DNA of 64,000 nucleotides from Cocos nucifera (GCA_006176705.1 QRFJ01001027.1:337976-401975), one strand, 5' to 3'; counted from the first letter of the stretch, positions 53,019 through 63,720 are shown. Numbers and translations are program-made. Notes: generated from the letters alone by a model not told the origin.

Positions 53019-55038
53019 TCAATTGAAGGTGGATGCAATGAAAACCTGGCCGGTTCCGAAATCCATTACCGATGTAAGGAGTTTTCATGGCCTTGCTTCT
53101 TTCTATCATCGTTTTGTGAAGAACTTCAGTACAATCATGGCCCCTATCACTGAATGCATGAAGAAGGGTTCTTTTGAATGGACAGGAGCTGCTCATGACG
53201 CTTTTGAACTCATCAAACAGAAGCTATGTGAGTCCCCCGTTCTTGCCCTTCCTAATTTTGATAAAGTATTTGAAGTTGAATGTGATGCAAGTGGAGTTGG
53301 CATTGGAGCTGTTCTTGTTCAAGAACAAAGACCATTGGCATATTTCAGTGAAAAGTTAACTGATTCGAAGAAGAACTACTCAACTTATGATAAGGAGTTC
53401 TACGCCATTGTGAGAGCTCTTGATCATTGGAGTCATTATTTGAGGCCTAAACAGTTTGTACTTCATTCTGATCATGAGGCTTTGAAGTTTATTAGTGGCC
53501 AACGCAAGCTCAACTCAAGGCATGCCAAATGGGTAGAATTTCTTCAATCCTTTTCTTTCGTTTCGAAGTATAAACCTGGCCATACTAATGTTGTTGCGGA
53601 TGCTTTATCAAGAAGATACTGTATGCTTGCTGTTCTTGATTCTAGAATTCTTGGTTTTCAATCCATGAAAGAACTATATTCTGAAGACCCGGAGTTCTCT
53701 ACTATTATCGATAGTTGCAAACATGGAATTCAAGGTACATATTCTCTCCAAAATGGCTTCCTTTTCAAGGGAAATCGATTATGTGTGCCGAAGAGTTCAT
53801 TTAGAGAATTGTTGATCCGAGAAGCACATGGTGGAGGTTTGGCTGGTCACTTCGGCGTGAACAAAACTCTTGAAATCCTTCAAGAGCACTTTTATTGGCC
53901 AAAGATGAGTGGAGAGGTACATGCTATCATCTTGAGGTGTGCAACTTGTCAAAGAGCAAAGAGTCATTTCCATCAAGGGCTGTATACTCCCCTCCCAGTA
54001 CCATTACAGCCTTGGGAAGATGTGAGCATAGATTTTATTGTGGCTCTTCCAAGAACTCAGAGGGGAAAAGATGCCATTATGGTGGTCGTTGATCGGTTTT
54101 CTAAAATGGCTCATTTTATTCCATGTCACAAGACGGATGATGCATCTCATGTGGCTGATCTTTATTTCAAGGAGATCATTCGCCTTCATGGAGTACCAAA
54201 GACCATTGTATCTGATCGTGATTCTAAGTTTTTAAGTTATTTCTGGAAGACCTTATGGAGAATGCTTGGAACCAGACTTCTATTCAGCACCACTTGTCAT
54301 CCTCAAACCGATGGCCAAACAGAAGTAACCAATCGCACTCTCACTACGTTACTTCGAGGAATGGTTAGTAAATCTCTAAAAGATTGGGATTTGAAGCTTG
54401 CACATGCTGAGTTCGCTTATAATCGATCACCGAGTTATACTACTGGTCGATCACCCTTCGAAGTTGTGTATGGAATCAATCCGCTCACACCGATTGATTT
54501 AATTCCTATTCCATCCAATTCACAAGTGAACTTTGATGGCAAAGAGAGAGCTGAATCAATGAAAAAACTCCATGAGCAGATTCGAAGCAAGATCGAGAAG
54601 GCTAACGAGTCTTATAGGAAGAAAGCTAATAAACATCGGAGGAAGGCTCATTTCCAACCAGGTGATCTTGTGTGGTTACACTTAAGGAAGGAAAGATTTC
54701 CTTCTCAGCGGAAGAATAAGCTTATGCCTAGAGCTGACGGTCCATTTGAAGTTCTCGAGAGAATTGGCGAAAATGCTTACAAGATTGATCTTCCTGGAGA
54801 ATATGGAGTTTCGGCAACTTTTAATGTAGGTGATCTTTCTCCTTACTTGGAGGATGATGACTTGTCAGATTTGAGGACAAATCTCAAACAACCCGGGGGG
54901 AATGATGCGGGAGCATCCGAGACTACTGATCAATCCTTAAGTCCTGAGCAGATTCCTTCGGCAAAACAAACACTATCGGTACTTATTCATGCCAAGACTA
55001 ACTTCGGTTACAACTTGCTTCGATGGGTTAAGGAATGA
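53017..55038 (+). CDS. RNase H, integrase and C-terminal tail of the chromovirus (about 670 open codons)
   Basis: Open without a stop. Order: VRSFHGLASFYHRFVKNFS; RNase H (VECDASGVGIGAVLVQEQRP at 53,275, YDKEFYAIVRAL, HSDHEALKFI, VVADALSRR); integrase zinc-binding block (HGGGLAGHFGVNKTLEIL, CATCQRAK at 53,939); catalytic core (SIDFIVALP at 54,027, IVSDRDSKF at 54,208, CHPQTDGQTEVTNRTL at 54,295); the GPY/F-like module MPRADGPFEVLERIGENAYK at 54,725. The last 45 codons lie inside the 3' LTR (from 54,903). All D,D,E residues are present. The frame is open further upstream to 52,930, but that part is RT read out of frame. Confidence 0.88.
   Translation, partial: DQLKVDAMKTWPVPKSITDVRSFHGLASFYHRFVKNFSTIMAPITECMKKGSFEWTGAAHDAFELIKQKLCESPVLALPNFDKVFEVECDASGVGIGAVLVQEQRPLAYFSEKLTDSKKNYSTYDKEFYAIVRALDHWSHYLRPKQFVLHSDHEALKFISGQRKLNSRHAKWVEFLQSFSFVSKYKPGHTNVVADALSRRYCMLAVLDSRILGFQSMKELYSEDPEFSTIIDSCKHGIQGTYSLQNGFLFKGNRLCVPKSSFRELLIREAHGGGLAGHFGVNKTLEILQEHFYWPKMSGEVHAIILRCATCQRAKSHFHQGLYTPLPVPLQPWEDVSIDFIVALPRTQRGKDAIMVVVDRFSKMAHFIPCHKTDDASHVADLYFKEIIRLHGVPKTIVSDRDSKFLSYFWKTLWRMLGTRLLFSTTCHPQTDGQTEVTNRTLTTLLRGMVSKSLKDWDLKLAHAEFAYNRSPSYTTGRSPFEVVYGINPLTPIDLIPIPSNSQVNFDGKERAESMKKLHEQIRSKIEKANESYRKKANKHRRKAHFQPGDLVWLHLRKERFPSQRKNKLMPRADGPFEVLERIGENAYKIDLPGEYGVSATFNVGDLSPYLEDDDLSDLRTNLKQPGGNDAGASETTDQSLSPEQIPSAKQTLSVLIHAKTNFGYNLLRWVKE
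54891..54902 (+). promoter_or_regulatory. Polypurine tract of the chromovirus
   Basis: CCCGGGGGGAA directly before TGATGC of the 3' LTR. It lies within the coding frame because pol continues into the LTR. Confidence 0.75.
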
Positions 55039-55790
55039 TGATACCAATATCAAAATTCGTTGCTGATCGATGATATATCAAAGGGGAGTTATTCAGGATA
55101 AGTTCCATAGTGATTTAATACTCTTTGGAAGTAGATATTTGCTAGTTATTGTTGGTGGACGAATTTTGAAGGCTGAAGAGATAAGACTCCTAGTCCCCAT
55201 GTCATTTATTGCATTCCCTAGTTCCTAGACCTTTAATGCTATTTCAGTTTTGTTTAGTCTTTAATGTTTGGGTAGTTCCCATGTTGTTTTCAATTCTGAG
55301 TCTAATATCTATATAATGAGACATATTCTCATTTTGTAATCAGACTGGTTGAATGAATGAAAATTCCTCTTTGTGAGTTGAATTATTATCTCGATTCTTT
55401 ATCCAACGTCGTTGGTGGTGAATCAAACAGTTCTTTATCCTTGGCCGGTGGAATTTCCTTTAAGCCTTGGTGGTGAACTGCAACTATCTCGGTCCTTTAT
55501 CCTTGGCTGGTGGCTTGTGCCTTTAGGCTTAGGTGATAAACCTTCCATATCCTCGAGTTACACACATCCCCACAAACACAGTGCCTCATCCACTTCCTCC
55601 CAGAATCGCTCACTCCACAGAGCTTATTTGTGGAAACTCAAAACATGAAAGTTGTAGATCTACGAGTCCTTGATCTGTGACTTTTGGAATTGGGTCAATC
55701 CGACCTGTATTGAGGAAGTTACGCCATTTTCCCAAAATTACGCAATCCTGAAATTTTCTATTCGGAGTCACTCGCCCCACGCACGCATCA
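54903..55790 (+). repeat. 3' LTR of the chromovirus (888 bp)
   Basis: TGATGC...GCATCA, nearly identical to the 5' LTR. Bases after it (ATAAC) do not match the bases before the 5' LTR (TCACT). Confidence 0.93.
55310..55317 (+). promoter_or_regulatory. TATA box in the chromovirus 3' LTR
   Basis: TATATAAT, the counterpart of the one at 49,300. Confidence 0.45.
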
Positions 55791-56240
55791 ATAACGTTTC
55801 ATCATATTTAATACCATAACGTTGACGATACTCCTTGGCAACCAGACAGACTTTATAGGTCTCCATCTTTCCGTCTGCACCCCTCTTCCTTTTGAAGTCC
55901 CATTTACACCCAATGGGTTTAACCCCTTCAGGTGGGTCAACTAATGTCCATACATCATTGACCTTCATGGAATCCATTTTGGATCTCATGGCTTCTAGCC
56001 ATTTCTCAGAGTCGGGTATCTGCATCGCATCCATATAAGTGATCGGATCCTTATTGTTCTCATCGAGTTCGATGAGATCACCATCCTGGATCAAGAATCC
56101 ATAGTATCTATCTAGATGGTGGGGTACTCTACCGGATCGCCTTAATGGTGTAGGTTCACTAGGCTTCGGATCTGATTTGATTAAATCTGACTTAGGTTCA
56201 ACATTCTGTATTGGACTTTCAACTTATTGAACTTCATCAA
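55791..56240 (-). pseudogene. Linker and N-terminal reverse transcriptase of B4
   Basis: The open frame 56,094-55,791 reads MIQDGDLIELDENNKDPITY, KVNDVWTLVDPPEGVKPIGC, FKRKRGADGKMETYKVCLVA and YGIKYDETL, then runs into chromovirus LTR. The upstream linker carries LRRSGRVPHHLDRYYGFL-like text with the same layout as B2. Confidence 0.8.
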
Positions 56241-57386
56241 GTTCAACCTTAGAGGCAACAGTTTCTTCATCAAGGAACTTCTTTTCTAAAAAGGTTGCCC
56301 TAAGGCTGATGAACACCTTTTCTTCATCAACATGGTAGAAATAGTATCCTTTGGTCTCTTTTGGGTATCCTATGAATGTACACTTATCAGATCTAGGTCC
56401 AAGTTTGTTTGTAACTAACCATTTGATATAAGCTAGGCACCCCCAAACCCTAAGGTGTGAAAGTGCTGGCTTATGCCCTATCCATATCTCATATGAGATT
56501 TTAACTACAGACTTGAAATCCTATTTAATAGATAACAAGCTGATTCGAGTGCATAACCCCAGAAGGATATCGACAAGCTGGCAAATCTCATCATGGATCG
56601 AACCATGTCTAATAGAGTCTGATTCCTCCTTTCAGACACACCATTATGCTATGGTGTTCCAAGAGAAGTTCATTGGAAGAGAATTCTATTCTCTCCTAGA
56701 TATATGAGAAACTCACCAGAAAGGTATTCTCTTCCTCAGTTAGACCAAAGAGTTTTAATACTCTTTTCGGTTTGTTTTTCTACTTCACTTCGGAATCGTT
56801 TGAACATTTTGAAAGAATCCAACTTATGTTTCATCAGATAGACATATCCATATTTGGATAGATCATCTGTGAAAGTGATGAAGTAGACATATGTGCCTCT
56901 GGCACTTGTGCTCATTAGTCCACATACATCAGTATATACCGGACCTAAGAGCTCATTGGCTCTCTCACCTTTTCTAGTGAAAGGTGACTTGATTATTTTA
57001 CTAAGAAAATAGGACTCATAGGTTGGAAGTGATTCACAATCATTAACTTTGTGGATTTCCTCCTGAGTGAACCTGTTTATCCTGTTCTTGTTTATATGAC
57101 CTAGCTTACAGTGCCATAAGTAGATATCTAATACACTATCTAATCTAGGGTGCTTGCCAGTAGAATAGACTATATTAACATGTTGTGATAACATATATAT
57201 ACCATTGTTCAATTGTCCATAGAAAGTAGTAACACCATTCACAATGATATTATAAACTCGTTTCTTTATTGAAATTTTATAATTGTTCATAGCCAAAAGG
57301 CCTACAGAAATGATATTTAAAAGGAAACTAGGACAGAAATGACAATTACTATGAACAATGGTATGAGATTCAAATACAAGTTTCAA
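56241..57386 (-). pseudogene. GAG-pre-integrase and integrase of B4
   Basis: The frame 57,386-56,736 is open for 216 codons: SNCHFCPSFLLNIISVGLLA, the zinc-binding text YLWHCKLGHINKNRINRF, and the core start VYTDVCGLMSTSARGTYVYF (first Asp, about 56,935). It ends at TGA near 56,736 just before the second Asp region (SNXGRE-like). The remaining core is readable with breaks: SLGTP-like text near 56,665, NRLLLDMVRSMMRFASLSIS-like text near 56,590, and the C-terminus to about 56,280 (FLEKKFLDEETVAS). Confidence 0.8.
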
Positions 57387-58439
57387 AATTTCTAAAGCTA
57401 GAATTAGAACTAATCTTCCATCTCCAACATTCAGGAATCTCTCACCTTGCTCGAATCTTCTACTGACCTACAACCCCTGCAACAAATTACAAATATGGTA
57501 AGGGCTACTGGTATCCAATACCCAGTCAGTAATATCACAAATAGAAAAATTGTGAGTTATCATATAAATATCTTGCCCAGCAATGGCTTGCTTCTTTCTC
57601 TGCCTGTTCAGGTCTAGGGAGGCAATGTACTGAGGATAGTTCCTCTTCCAGTGCCCCTGCTTCTTGCAAAAGAAGCATTCGGCTTGACTCTTATCGGGCT
57701 TGGTCTTTGGGGTCTGAGCCTGCATAGGTGTCCTAGCATGAACATGCACCTTCTTGGCTTTCTTCTTCTTGTTCTTCTTTCCTTTCCCAAAGGATCGAGA
57801 ACAAGAAGATGAACCACCCACTAAGTTCACCGACTCCTTATGGAGTTGGTGATCCTTCTCAAAGTTCTGAAGTAAGCCCAGTAACCCCGTGGTAGTCCAC
57901 TTCAAACTTTGACATTATATGTAAGGAATGGGAGATAAGACTTGGGCAGCGAGTTCAGTATTACATCTTTCCCAAGTTATTTGTGCAAGGAAAAGCCGAG
58001 CTTGCTCAAGCGCTCTATCACCTCGATCACGTACAATACATGATCAGTGACAAAGGCACCATCCCACATCTGGCATTGAAGATGGCACAACCAGTCTTGT
58101 GCCTCACAACATCATCTCATTGAGTGTGCCAAAAGAATCCTCTAATACTTAGAACATTTCATTTGGCTGAGCTATCTCAAACTTGTGACTGAACTCGTCG
58201 CTCATCGCAGCCAGCAAAATGCAGGGCACCATGGTTCGATCACTAAGCCACTTCTAATAAGTGTCTTTGACTATTCCACGTGCATTGGTAGCTGGCTCCT
58301 CAGGTGCAGGATCCATCAGCATATATAGGATCTGTTCATGCTCCAGGACAATCTTCAACTTTCGGTACCAGCTACCGAAGTTGGATCCCACCAACTTATC
58401 ATTATCCAACAATGATCAGAGCGATAGAGAAGTGGCCAT
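57387..58439 (-). pseudogene. gag and protease of B4
   Basis: Gag starts ATG at 58,439 (MATSLSL) and meets a TGA seven codons later, probably CGA to TGA. It continues LLDNDKLVGSNFGSWYRKLK and a stop near 58,258 before KWLSDRTMVPCILLAAMSDE. More frameshifts follow. The frame 57,905-57,468 is open and holds the lysine-rich block, zinc knuckle CFFCKKQGHWKRNY (last Cys is Tyr) and the protease text WVLDTSSPYHICN, where DTS replaces D-[ST]-G. Confidence 0.8.
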
Positions 58440-60192
58440 GTTTGTACAAAGAAAAATCAAAATCTAATTAGTAATTGATTCATTAAACCTAAAGATTTGG
58501 ACTTTAATCAAAAGGTTTCTTCCACTATTTTATTCGAATTGGTAGCCTCTACCTCCAATTCGAGGAATTACCCTAATTTCTTAGTGGGTACTAGAATCCA
58601 CATAGACTGTACACAAGCCCAACTTTGGTTAGCCCACCTATGGACATCTAAGGGTAGGTTCATAACTAATTATTTCTCTAAATAATTTTCAATAATTAAA
58701 TTTTGCCTCAGGCCCTAATCAGTTGGCTTTGGCCTTCTTAGAAAAGGATCTAGTTAGGTCCAACCATTAACATGACCATACTTGGCCCATCCAACCAATA
58801 AATGATCAGGCCCAACTTTGGTTGGCCCACCTAACTACCATTTAGAAAGATGTATCCAAGAGATCATATAATAAATGATAATTCTATCAATCGATAAGCA
58901 CCAAGCCTTTGAGCCTCTAATGATCCAACTAATGGATCCATTATCATCCACTTTAATGGGAGGCTATGATTCAGTTATCATATAACTATTTCATTTTAGG
59001 AACCTAATAATTTTAGAAGATTTATTTATAGAAGCGTGTATGTCAGATTAACCAGCTTGTCATGATCCTCCCACTAACTTCACCAAGTCAACTTAAGGGA
59101 GACCATTAATAGACTGGTCTAGGAGTACCTAAATCAGTCAAACTGATTTACCTAGCTGACATGGGTTAGCTCGAATAGTCAAGCGATCTGATCAAAACAT
59201 AATCTCACCAAGAGGCCAGGTAAGTTCGATCAGTGGAAGGGTCTGCCAGGCTTGCCTTAGAGACCGCTTGCCTTAGAGACCATAAAAAATGGCCAGATAA
59301 GTGGGCTACCAATTAAAAATTATTGGTCTGGTTTACCTTAGACACCAACTGGTTTAACTAGTTTCAATTTGATCAACCTAATAGTTCATGTTAGACCGCG
59401 TAGCCAAGAATCAACTCCATCTTCGGTCTTGTTAAAAGACATGGACTTGACCAACTACAACTATTGTAATTGATCTAGAGAATCCTTGACATAATCTAAG
59501 ACAACAATTGATTAGATTTAGTCAATTCTCTAATTAAGTCCATTCTTTAATCTAACCCTAGGTCTAACCCAATTAATGGACCTAATCCCCACTAACCCAT
59601 TTAAGCCAATGTGTTATAATTTGTGTCTTAGGATCTTCAATTCACAATCCTAGATCCTAATCAATCAACTTCTTAATTCTCAATTAAGTTTTGGGCTGAG
59701 GGTTGGGGTTCGGCTTTTTGAAAATGATTTTCATGTTTGTAAAATATTTTTACAATATGGTTCTATCAACCAAGTTGTACGTTTGATTCATAATCAATAT
59801 GCAAGTAAAATAAACATAAAACTACTTTAGATCTAATCTAAATAGGTTCATATAATTGAAATAGTTTCAATAATAATTAATCATAAATCTCTCTAGATCA
59901 AATCTAACACATTTATGATGATTAAAATTAGATTAAAATATTTTTAATCAGATCATAAAATCTCTTAGATCTAATACAAAATTTTATGATCAATATTTTA
60001 GATCAGCACGTACTAGAACAACCTATTCACTATAAGGGGTAAACCTTACAGCAGGACAATCTTATGGCAGTCCGTGCAATCTAAAATATTTTATTTTATT
60101 TTATTTTTTTAAATTTTAAATTTAATAATTAAATTATAAATTAGATCTAATCTAGAAAATAATCTAGACATGCATAAAAATTATGTAATAAG
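58440..60192 (-). other. Leader of B4
   Basis: About 1.75 kb between primer binding site and gag without a convincing frame. Phrases such as GGCCAGGTAAGT near 59,212 recall the family A leader (44,040), so the two families share an old leader design. A hairpin lies at 60,006-60,077. Confidence 0.65.
60006..60077 (-). promoter_or_regulatory. Hairpin in the family B leader
   Basis: Outer arms GCACG (60,006-60,010) and CGTGC (60,073-60,077); inner arms CTATAAGG (60,030-60,037) and CCTTACAG (60,044-60,051), which pair in minus-strand RNA with one G-U. It lies 116 bases downstream of the primer binding site. Confidence 0.4.
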
Positions 60193-60210
60193 AACCTGGC
60201 TCTAATACTA
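60193..60210 (-). promoter_or_regulatory. Degraded primer binding site of B4
   Basis: Minus-strand TAGTATTAGAGCCAGGTT. It differs from TGGTATCAGAGC at two positions, both transitions. The LTR end CA is at 60,213. Confidence 0.75.
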
Positions 60211-60212
60211 AT

Positions 60213-60779
60213 TGAAGGAACCACCAGATCTAGGATTTCATAGGTAGATCTTGAAACTTTTTCAAGATCTTACAGCAAAAGACTTAAATAAATTTAAAAT
60301 TTATTTAAATAATTATGTAAATACCTAGATCTTAGATCTATTACATGATTAAGGCATGATATTAAATCAAAAATTAAAATCAAATAAGAAAGAAAAAGGT
60401 TGATCAAATCAACCTAGATCTATATTACATCAAATGCAAGTAAGAAGTTTATAGATCAGATCTATTACCTGAGCAAGTTTAGATGTTCTAACTTCCTAAT
60501 CCAGGCTTGAGGATGAAGTCACGAGCCGCGCATGCATCCGACCTCTAGGAGTCATCCACACGAGCCTACGATCTCTGATCTGAAGTTCGATGCAGAAAAT
60601 CAGCACAGCATGCTAATACTGTGTTAATCCTTCTTCGAGGGTCGATCCGATGCTTCCTTCTTTAATATTTAGACTCTCCAAAATATGAGAAGGAAGATGA
60701 GAGTTTGCTAATTTGAGACTCTCTCAAAAAAAAACTCAAAAGAAAGGAGGAGAGATTAAAAATAAAACTTCCCTAGAAA
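60213..60779 (-). repeat. Family B LTR end of B4
   Basis: Matches 38,511-39,055 (for example AAACTTTTTCAAGATCTT and the CTCTCTCAAAAAAAA block). Homology stops at about 60,779. Confidence 0.8.
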
Positions 60780-61260
60780 AGTGGTTAAAACCTCCCAACC
60801 ACTAGACCCTTATCATTTTCTACACACCTTTCCCATGGTATTCACGTCAATAAATTATAAACAATTTTGTGCATTTAGAAGAAGGGGTTAGCATTATGAG
60901 AAAAATCTTGGAGTGAAGGTGAGCAGGGTCCTGTAGCACTTTACTCTTCTCTTCTGATTTTCACCTCTAAGGATACCCAATTTTTAGATATGATCTAAAT
61001 AGAGTTTATAGATCTAAAAGTCATCTTTCCATAAAAACTTTTTTCATAGAAAAACTCCACATAGAGAGGGCATGATAGGATTTTTAGTGTGTCAGGCAGG
61101 GTTTTCGGGCCGAATGAAACCTTAGTTTTAGGAATCTGGGTTTAGGTGCAGAGATCGAGTGCTGTGAGCATCGAATCACCACCAAATTTGGAACACCTCT
61201 TCATCATCCTCTAATAGTTGTGTTCTAATTTTTTAGAGTATCTAAAAAATCAAAAAGTAT
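60780..61260. other. Unassigned 480 bp next to B4
   Basis: AT-rich, no frame and no match seen elsewhere in the window. It could be a diverged part of the B4 LTR or an older insertion. Confidence 0.4.
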
Positions 61261-61273
61261 ACAACCAATCAGA

Positions 61274-61501
61274 TCAATCTTGATTAGCCATCGAAAGCCC
61301 CGACGAGGAGCTAGCACTCTGGTGAAGCTGGTTGGGACAAGGAGTTCCATGTGGACCATCCATAGAGGTTGGATGAGTGTGTGGTTGCAGCGTAACAGCT
61401 TCTTTCAGTGGATTCAGATCGTGGAGATCAGCTACCCATGAAAAGGTATCAAGTTCTGAACTTGTATCGGTCAGCAAATTCGATTTGCTGATCGAATGCA
61501 T
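61274..61501 (-). other. Open frame of 75 codons, product not recognised
   Basis: A Ser-rich frame downstream (in minus orientation) of the copia gag fragment. The wording does not match a domain I know. By position it could be a later part of the same retrotransposon, or chance. Confidence 0.25.
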
Positions 61502-61615
61502 TTTATTTTTCTATTATGTATTACCATGTCTAGATACTGAGTAGGGTAATTGATTAGATCAATGGCATGCTAAAGAATTAATATTAGATTAATTTTAGCT
61601 TTCACTGTATTTTAT

Positions 61616-62121
61616 TCAAAAATATTTTCGAAAAGTATGCCCTAAACCCTGCTCGGTTTTCTTCACAAACGAACCTGGGAGAGAACATAATAGCAGCAAC
61701 GTCCGATCCTCCTCATCGATCTTCACATCCAAATTCATCACCTCAGAACATACCCGATTAAACTTTTGGATATATGCAATAAGATCTCTGCCTTCGAGCA
61801 TCCTCAGACTATACAACTATTTCTTTAGCCACAGCTTATTGGTCATGTTCTGTGTTCTCCAGTCTCTCCCAGAGCTCTTTTTCTGTAGTCTCTATACAAA
61901 CCTCGAGAAAAACCTGATCGGCCAAGCACATTCGGATTATGCTAAAAGCAATTTCTTCAAACTATTCCCAATCCTCAGCGCTAATCTTTTGCGACCTTTC
62001 TTTTATCAAGACCTTGTAGATCCTCTGCTGAACCAACAACTCCTTCTCTTTGCTACCATAGGGTAAAGTTTTCCTTGCCGTCGAACTTCTCAAAATCCAC
62101 CATGAATCCACTCGATCCCAT
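61616..62121 (-). pseudogene. Copia gag fragment of a third family (UBN2/Retrotran_gag type)
   Basis: Starts ATG at 62,121 (MGSSGFMVDFEKFDGKENFT). With frame breaks it continues ELLVQQRIYKVLI, KISAEDWE, LADQVFLEV and ELWERLE, and ends with the open piece 61,816-61,616 (MLEGRDLIAYIQKFNRVCSE, VKIDEEDRTLLLLCSLPGSF). The phrases FDG.NF..W, W..L and LL.SLP are diagnostic of copia gag. No zinc knuckle, protease or integrase of this copy is attached. Confidence 0.8.
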
Positions 62122-62650
62122 GACTTCAAACAAGTTAAGAATAAATCCCTAACACCCTTCATGATCACACACACCAGCAAAACTACCCTTCAAAGCTTTT
62201 ATTAATTATATATCTAAGCCTTACTACAATCTTGACCTATTTTCAGTATATATATTTTACAAAGAGTCAAGCCGAAGCTCATAGAAAAACTTTTTAAATC
62301 CAAACAACCCACGTACACAAAATAAAAACCCACAAAAATTGAACCGACTATATTTCAAACTGAGCCGACTAACCCGCGATTGGGTCGGCTCTGTCTGGCT
62401 CAGTCCCAGACTGAGCCGACCTAATTATGCACCATGCTTGCAGTCCCAAAAATACTGCTCTATATCTGAATTTTCCTCTGAGACCTAGCGAATCCAGTTC
62501 TGGACTGAGCCGGCCCAATTTCCAACTTAGCTGGCTCAGTCTCAGGGTGAGCCAGTCTAGTTTCTGAATTTTTCTAGGAGAGCTAATTTCTCTTTTGGCT
62601 TGCTTCCATCTTTCCACGACCTATCTCCTCATATTTTCAATACATAGGAG
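62122..62650 (-). repeat. LTR- or leader-like region upstream of the third copia gag
   Basis: Non-coding. The part 62,355-62,575 carries at least seven copies of a GACTGAGCC / GGCTCAGTC word in both orientations, including a perfect hairpin at 62,397-62,417. I could not find a primer binding site or LTR ends, so LTR identity is inference from position. Confidence 0.4.
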
Positions 62651-63622
62651 TGCCACTTCTGAACTCACACAAACTCCATCATGGATCGAACAATATCTAA
62701 CAAGATTCGATTCCTTCTTTCTGACACCTCATTATGTTGTATGTTCCTAGAGGGATCCATTGAGAGAGAATCCCATTCTCTCCTAGATATGTTAAAAATT
62801 CATTAGAAAGATATTCACCTCCTTGGTCTAATTGAAAAGTTTTAATACTCTTTCTAAGTTATTTTTCTAACTCATTACGATATCATTTGAATATTTCAAA
62901 TGAATCGAATTTATTCTTTATAAGATAGACATACTCATACCTAAATAGGTTATCAGTAAATGTAATGAAGTAGTAATACCCACCTCTGGTATTACTATGT
63001 ATTAGACCCAAAACATCACCAACCTGTTCACCCTTTCTAGTAAAGGGTGACGTGGTCATCTTTCCAAGAAGACAAGACTCACGGTCATCAATGATTCACA
63101 ATCATTAATGTCGAGGATACCTTCCTTGACTAACCTATTGATCCTATTTTTATTTATACGATCGAGCCCACAGTGCCAAAGATAAGCATCAGTAACATTA
63201 TCTAATTTTGGGCATTTGTTAGACGTATACATTACACTAGGCTGTAATAAAATATAAATGCTATTTCTTAATTATCTATGTATTATTGTAACATCATTCA
63301 TAATGATATCATAATAACTTTTCTTTATTGATAAGCAATAACTATCTTGAGCCAAAAGCCCTATAGATATTAAGTTCATCATGACGGATGGACAATAGTG
63401 ACTATCACTCAAAATAGTATTATATGTTTTGAAAACAAGCTAAAAAATCTCTAATGCTAGGACTGGAATATTGCATCCATCCCCAACATTTAGAAATCTT
63501 TTGCCATTTTCAAATTTTCTATCAACTTGAAGTCCATGCAATGAATTGCAAATATGAACTAGACTTTCGATATCCAATACCCAGGTAACATTACAAATAG
63601 AAAAATTACAAGATGTTATCAT
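62650..63622 (-). pseudogene. Protease-integrase remnant of B5
   Basis: The protease motif D-[ST]-G reads DIE, as in B3, suggesting that B3 and B5 are close relatives. The integrase is broken by many stops. The second Asp region is readable near 62,820 (GGEYLS) and the Glu region is degraded. No product expected. Confidence 0.72.
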
Positions 63623-63720
63623 ATAACAATCTTGACTAGAAATTACTTGTTATTTTCTCTTGTTTAGCCTATTTGTTCAAGAGAACAATTTCTCTTCTAG
63701 CTTGCCTGACTTGGGTTAAA
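62650..63720 (-). mobile_element. Copia family B copy B5: protease to integrase fragment
   Basis: Minus-strand fragment homologous to B4 57,600-56,580. The protease text VTWVLDIESLVHICNSLHGL is in the open frame 63,622-63,440. GAG-pre-integrase (LGSIV.KNRI-like) lies near 63,180-63,120, and the integrase core start and end near 63,020-62,660. Both sides are truncated; no LTR of its own remains. Confidence 0.8.

Larger units (their letters stand above)
48893..55790 (+). mobile_element. Ty3/gypsy chromovirus, possibly CRM clade, two LTRs
   Basis: 5' LTR 48,893-49,781, primer binding site, gag (partly an N gap), protease, reverse transcriptase, RNase H, integrase, polypurine tract, 3' LTR 54,903-55,790. 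LTR ends are TGATGC...GCATCA. The two LTRs differ by roughly 12 substitutions and 3 indels in 889 bp by eye, so insertion was fairly recent. Gag text EQTIARFLGGMNQ and VCKLAMKVEKQLK, and an ORF that continues into the LTR, recall CRM elements. Tekay or Reina cannot be excluded. Pol has a 1-bp insertion and an internal RT deletion. Confidence 0.93.
55791..60779 (-). mobile_element. Copia family B copy B4: RT start to 5' LTR
   Basis: Minus-strand order: LTR end (60,779-60,213), degraded primer binding site, leader (60,192-58,440), gag, protease, integrase, and the start of reverse transcriptase, which is cut at 55,791 by the chromovirus LTR. The 3' half is not found on the other side of the chromovirus. 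It is the only copy here with the family B leader and gag start. Confidence 0.87.

Noticed and set aside
62369..62617. 82-codon minus-strand frame
   Set aside because: It runs through the GGCTCAGTC word array and has no recognisable domain; probably chance.
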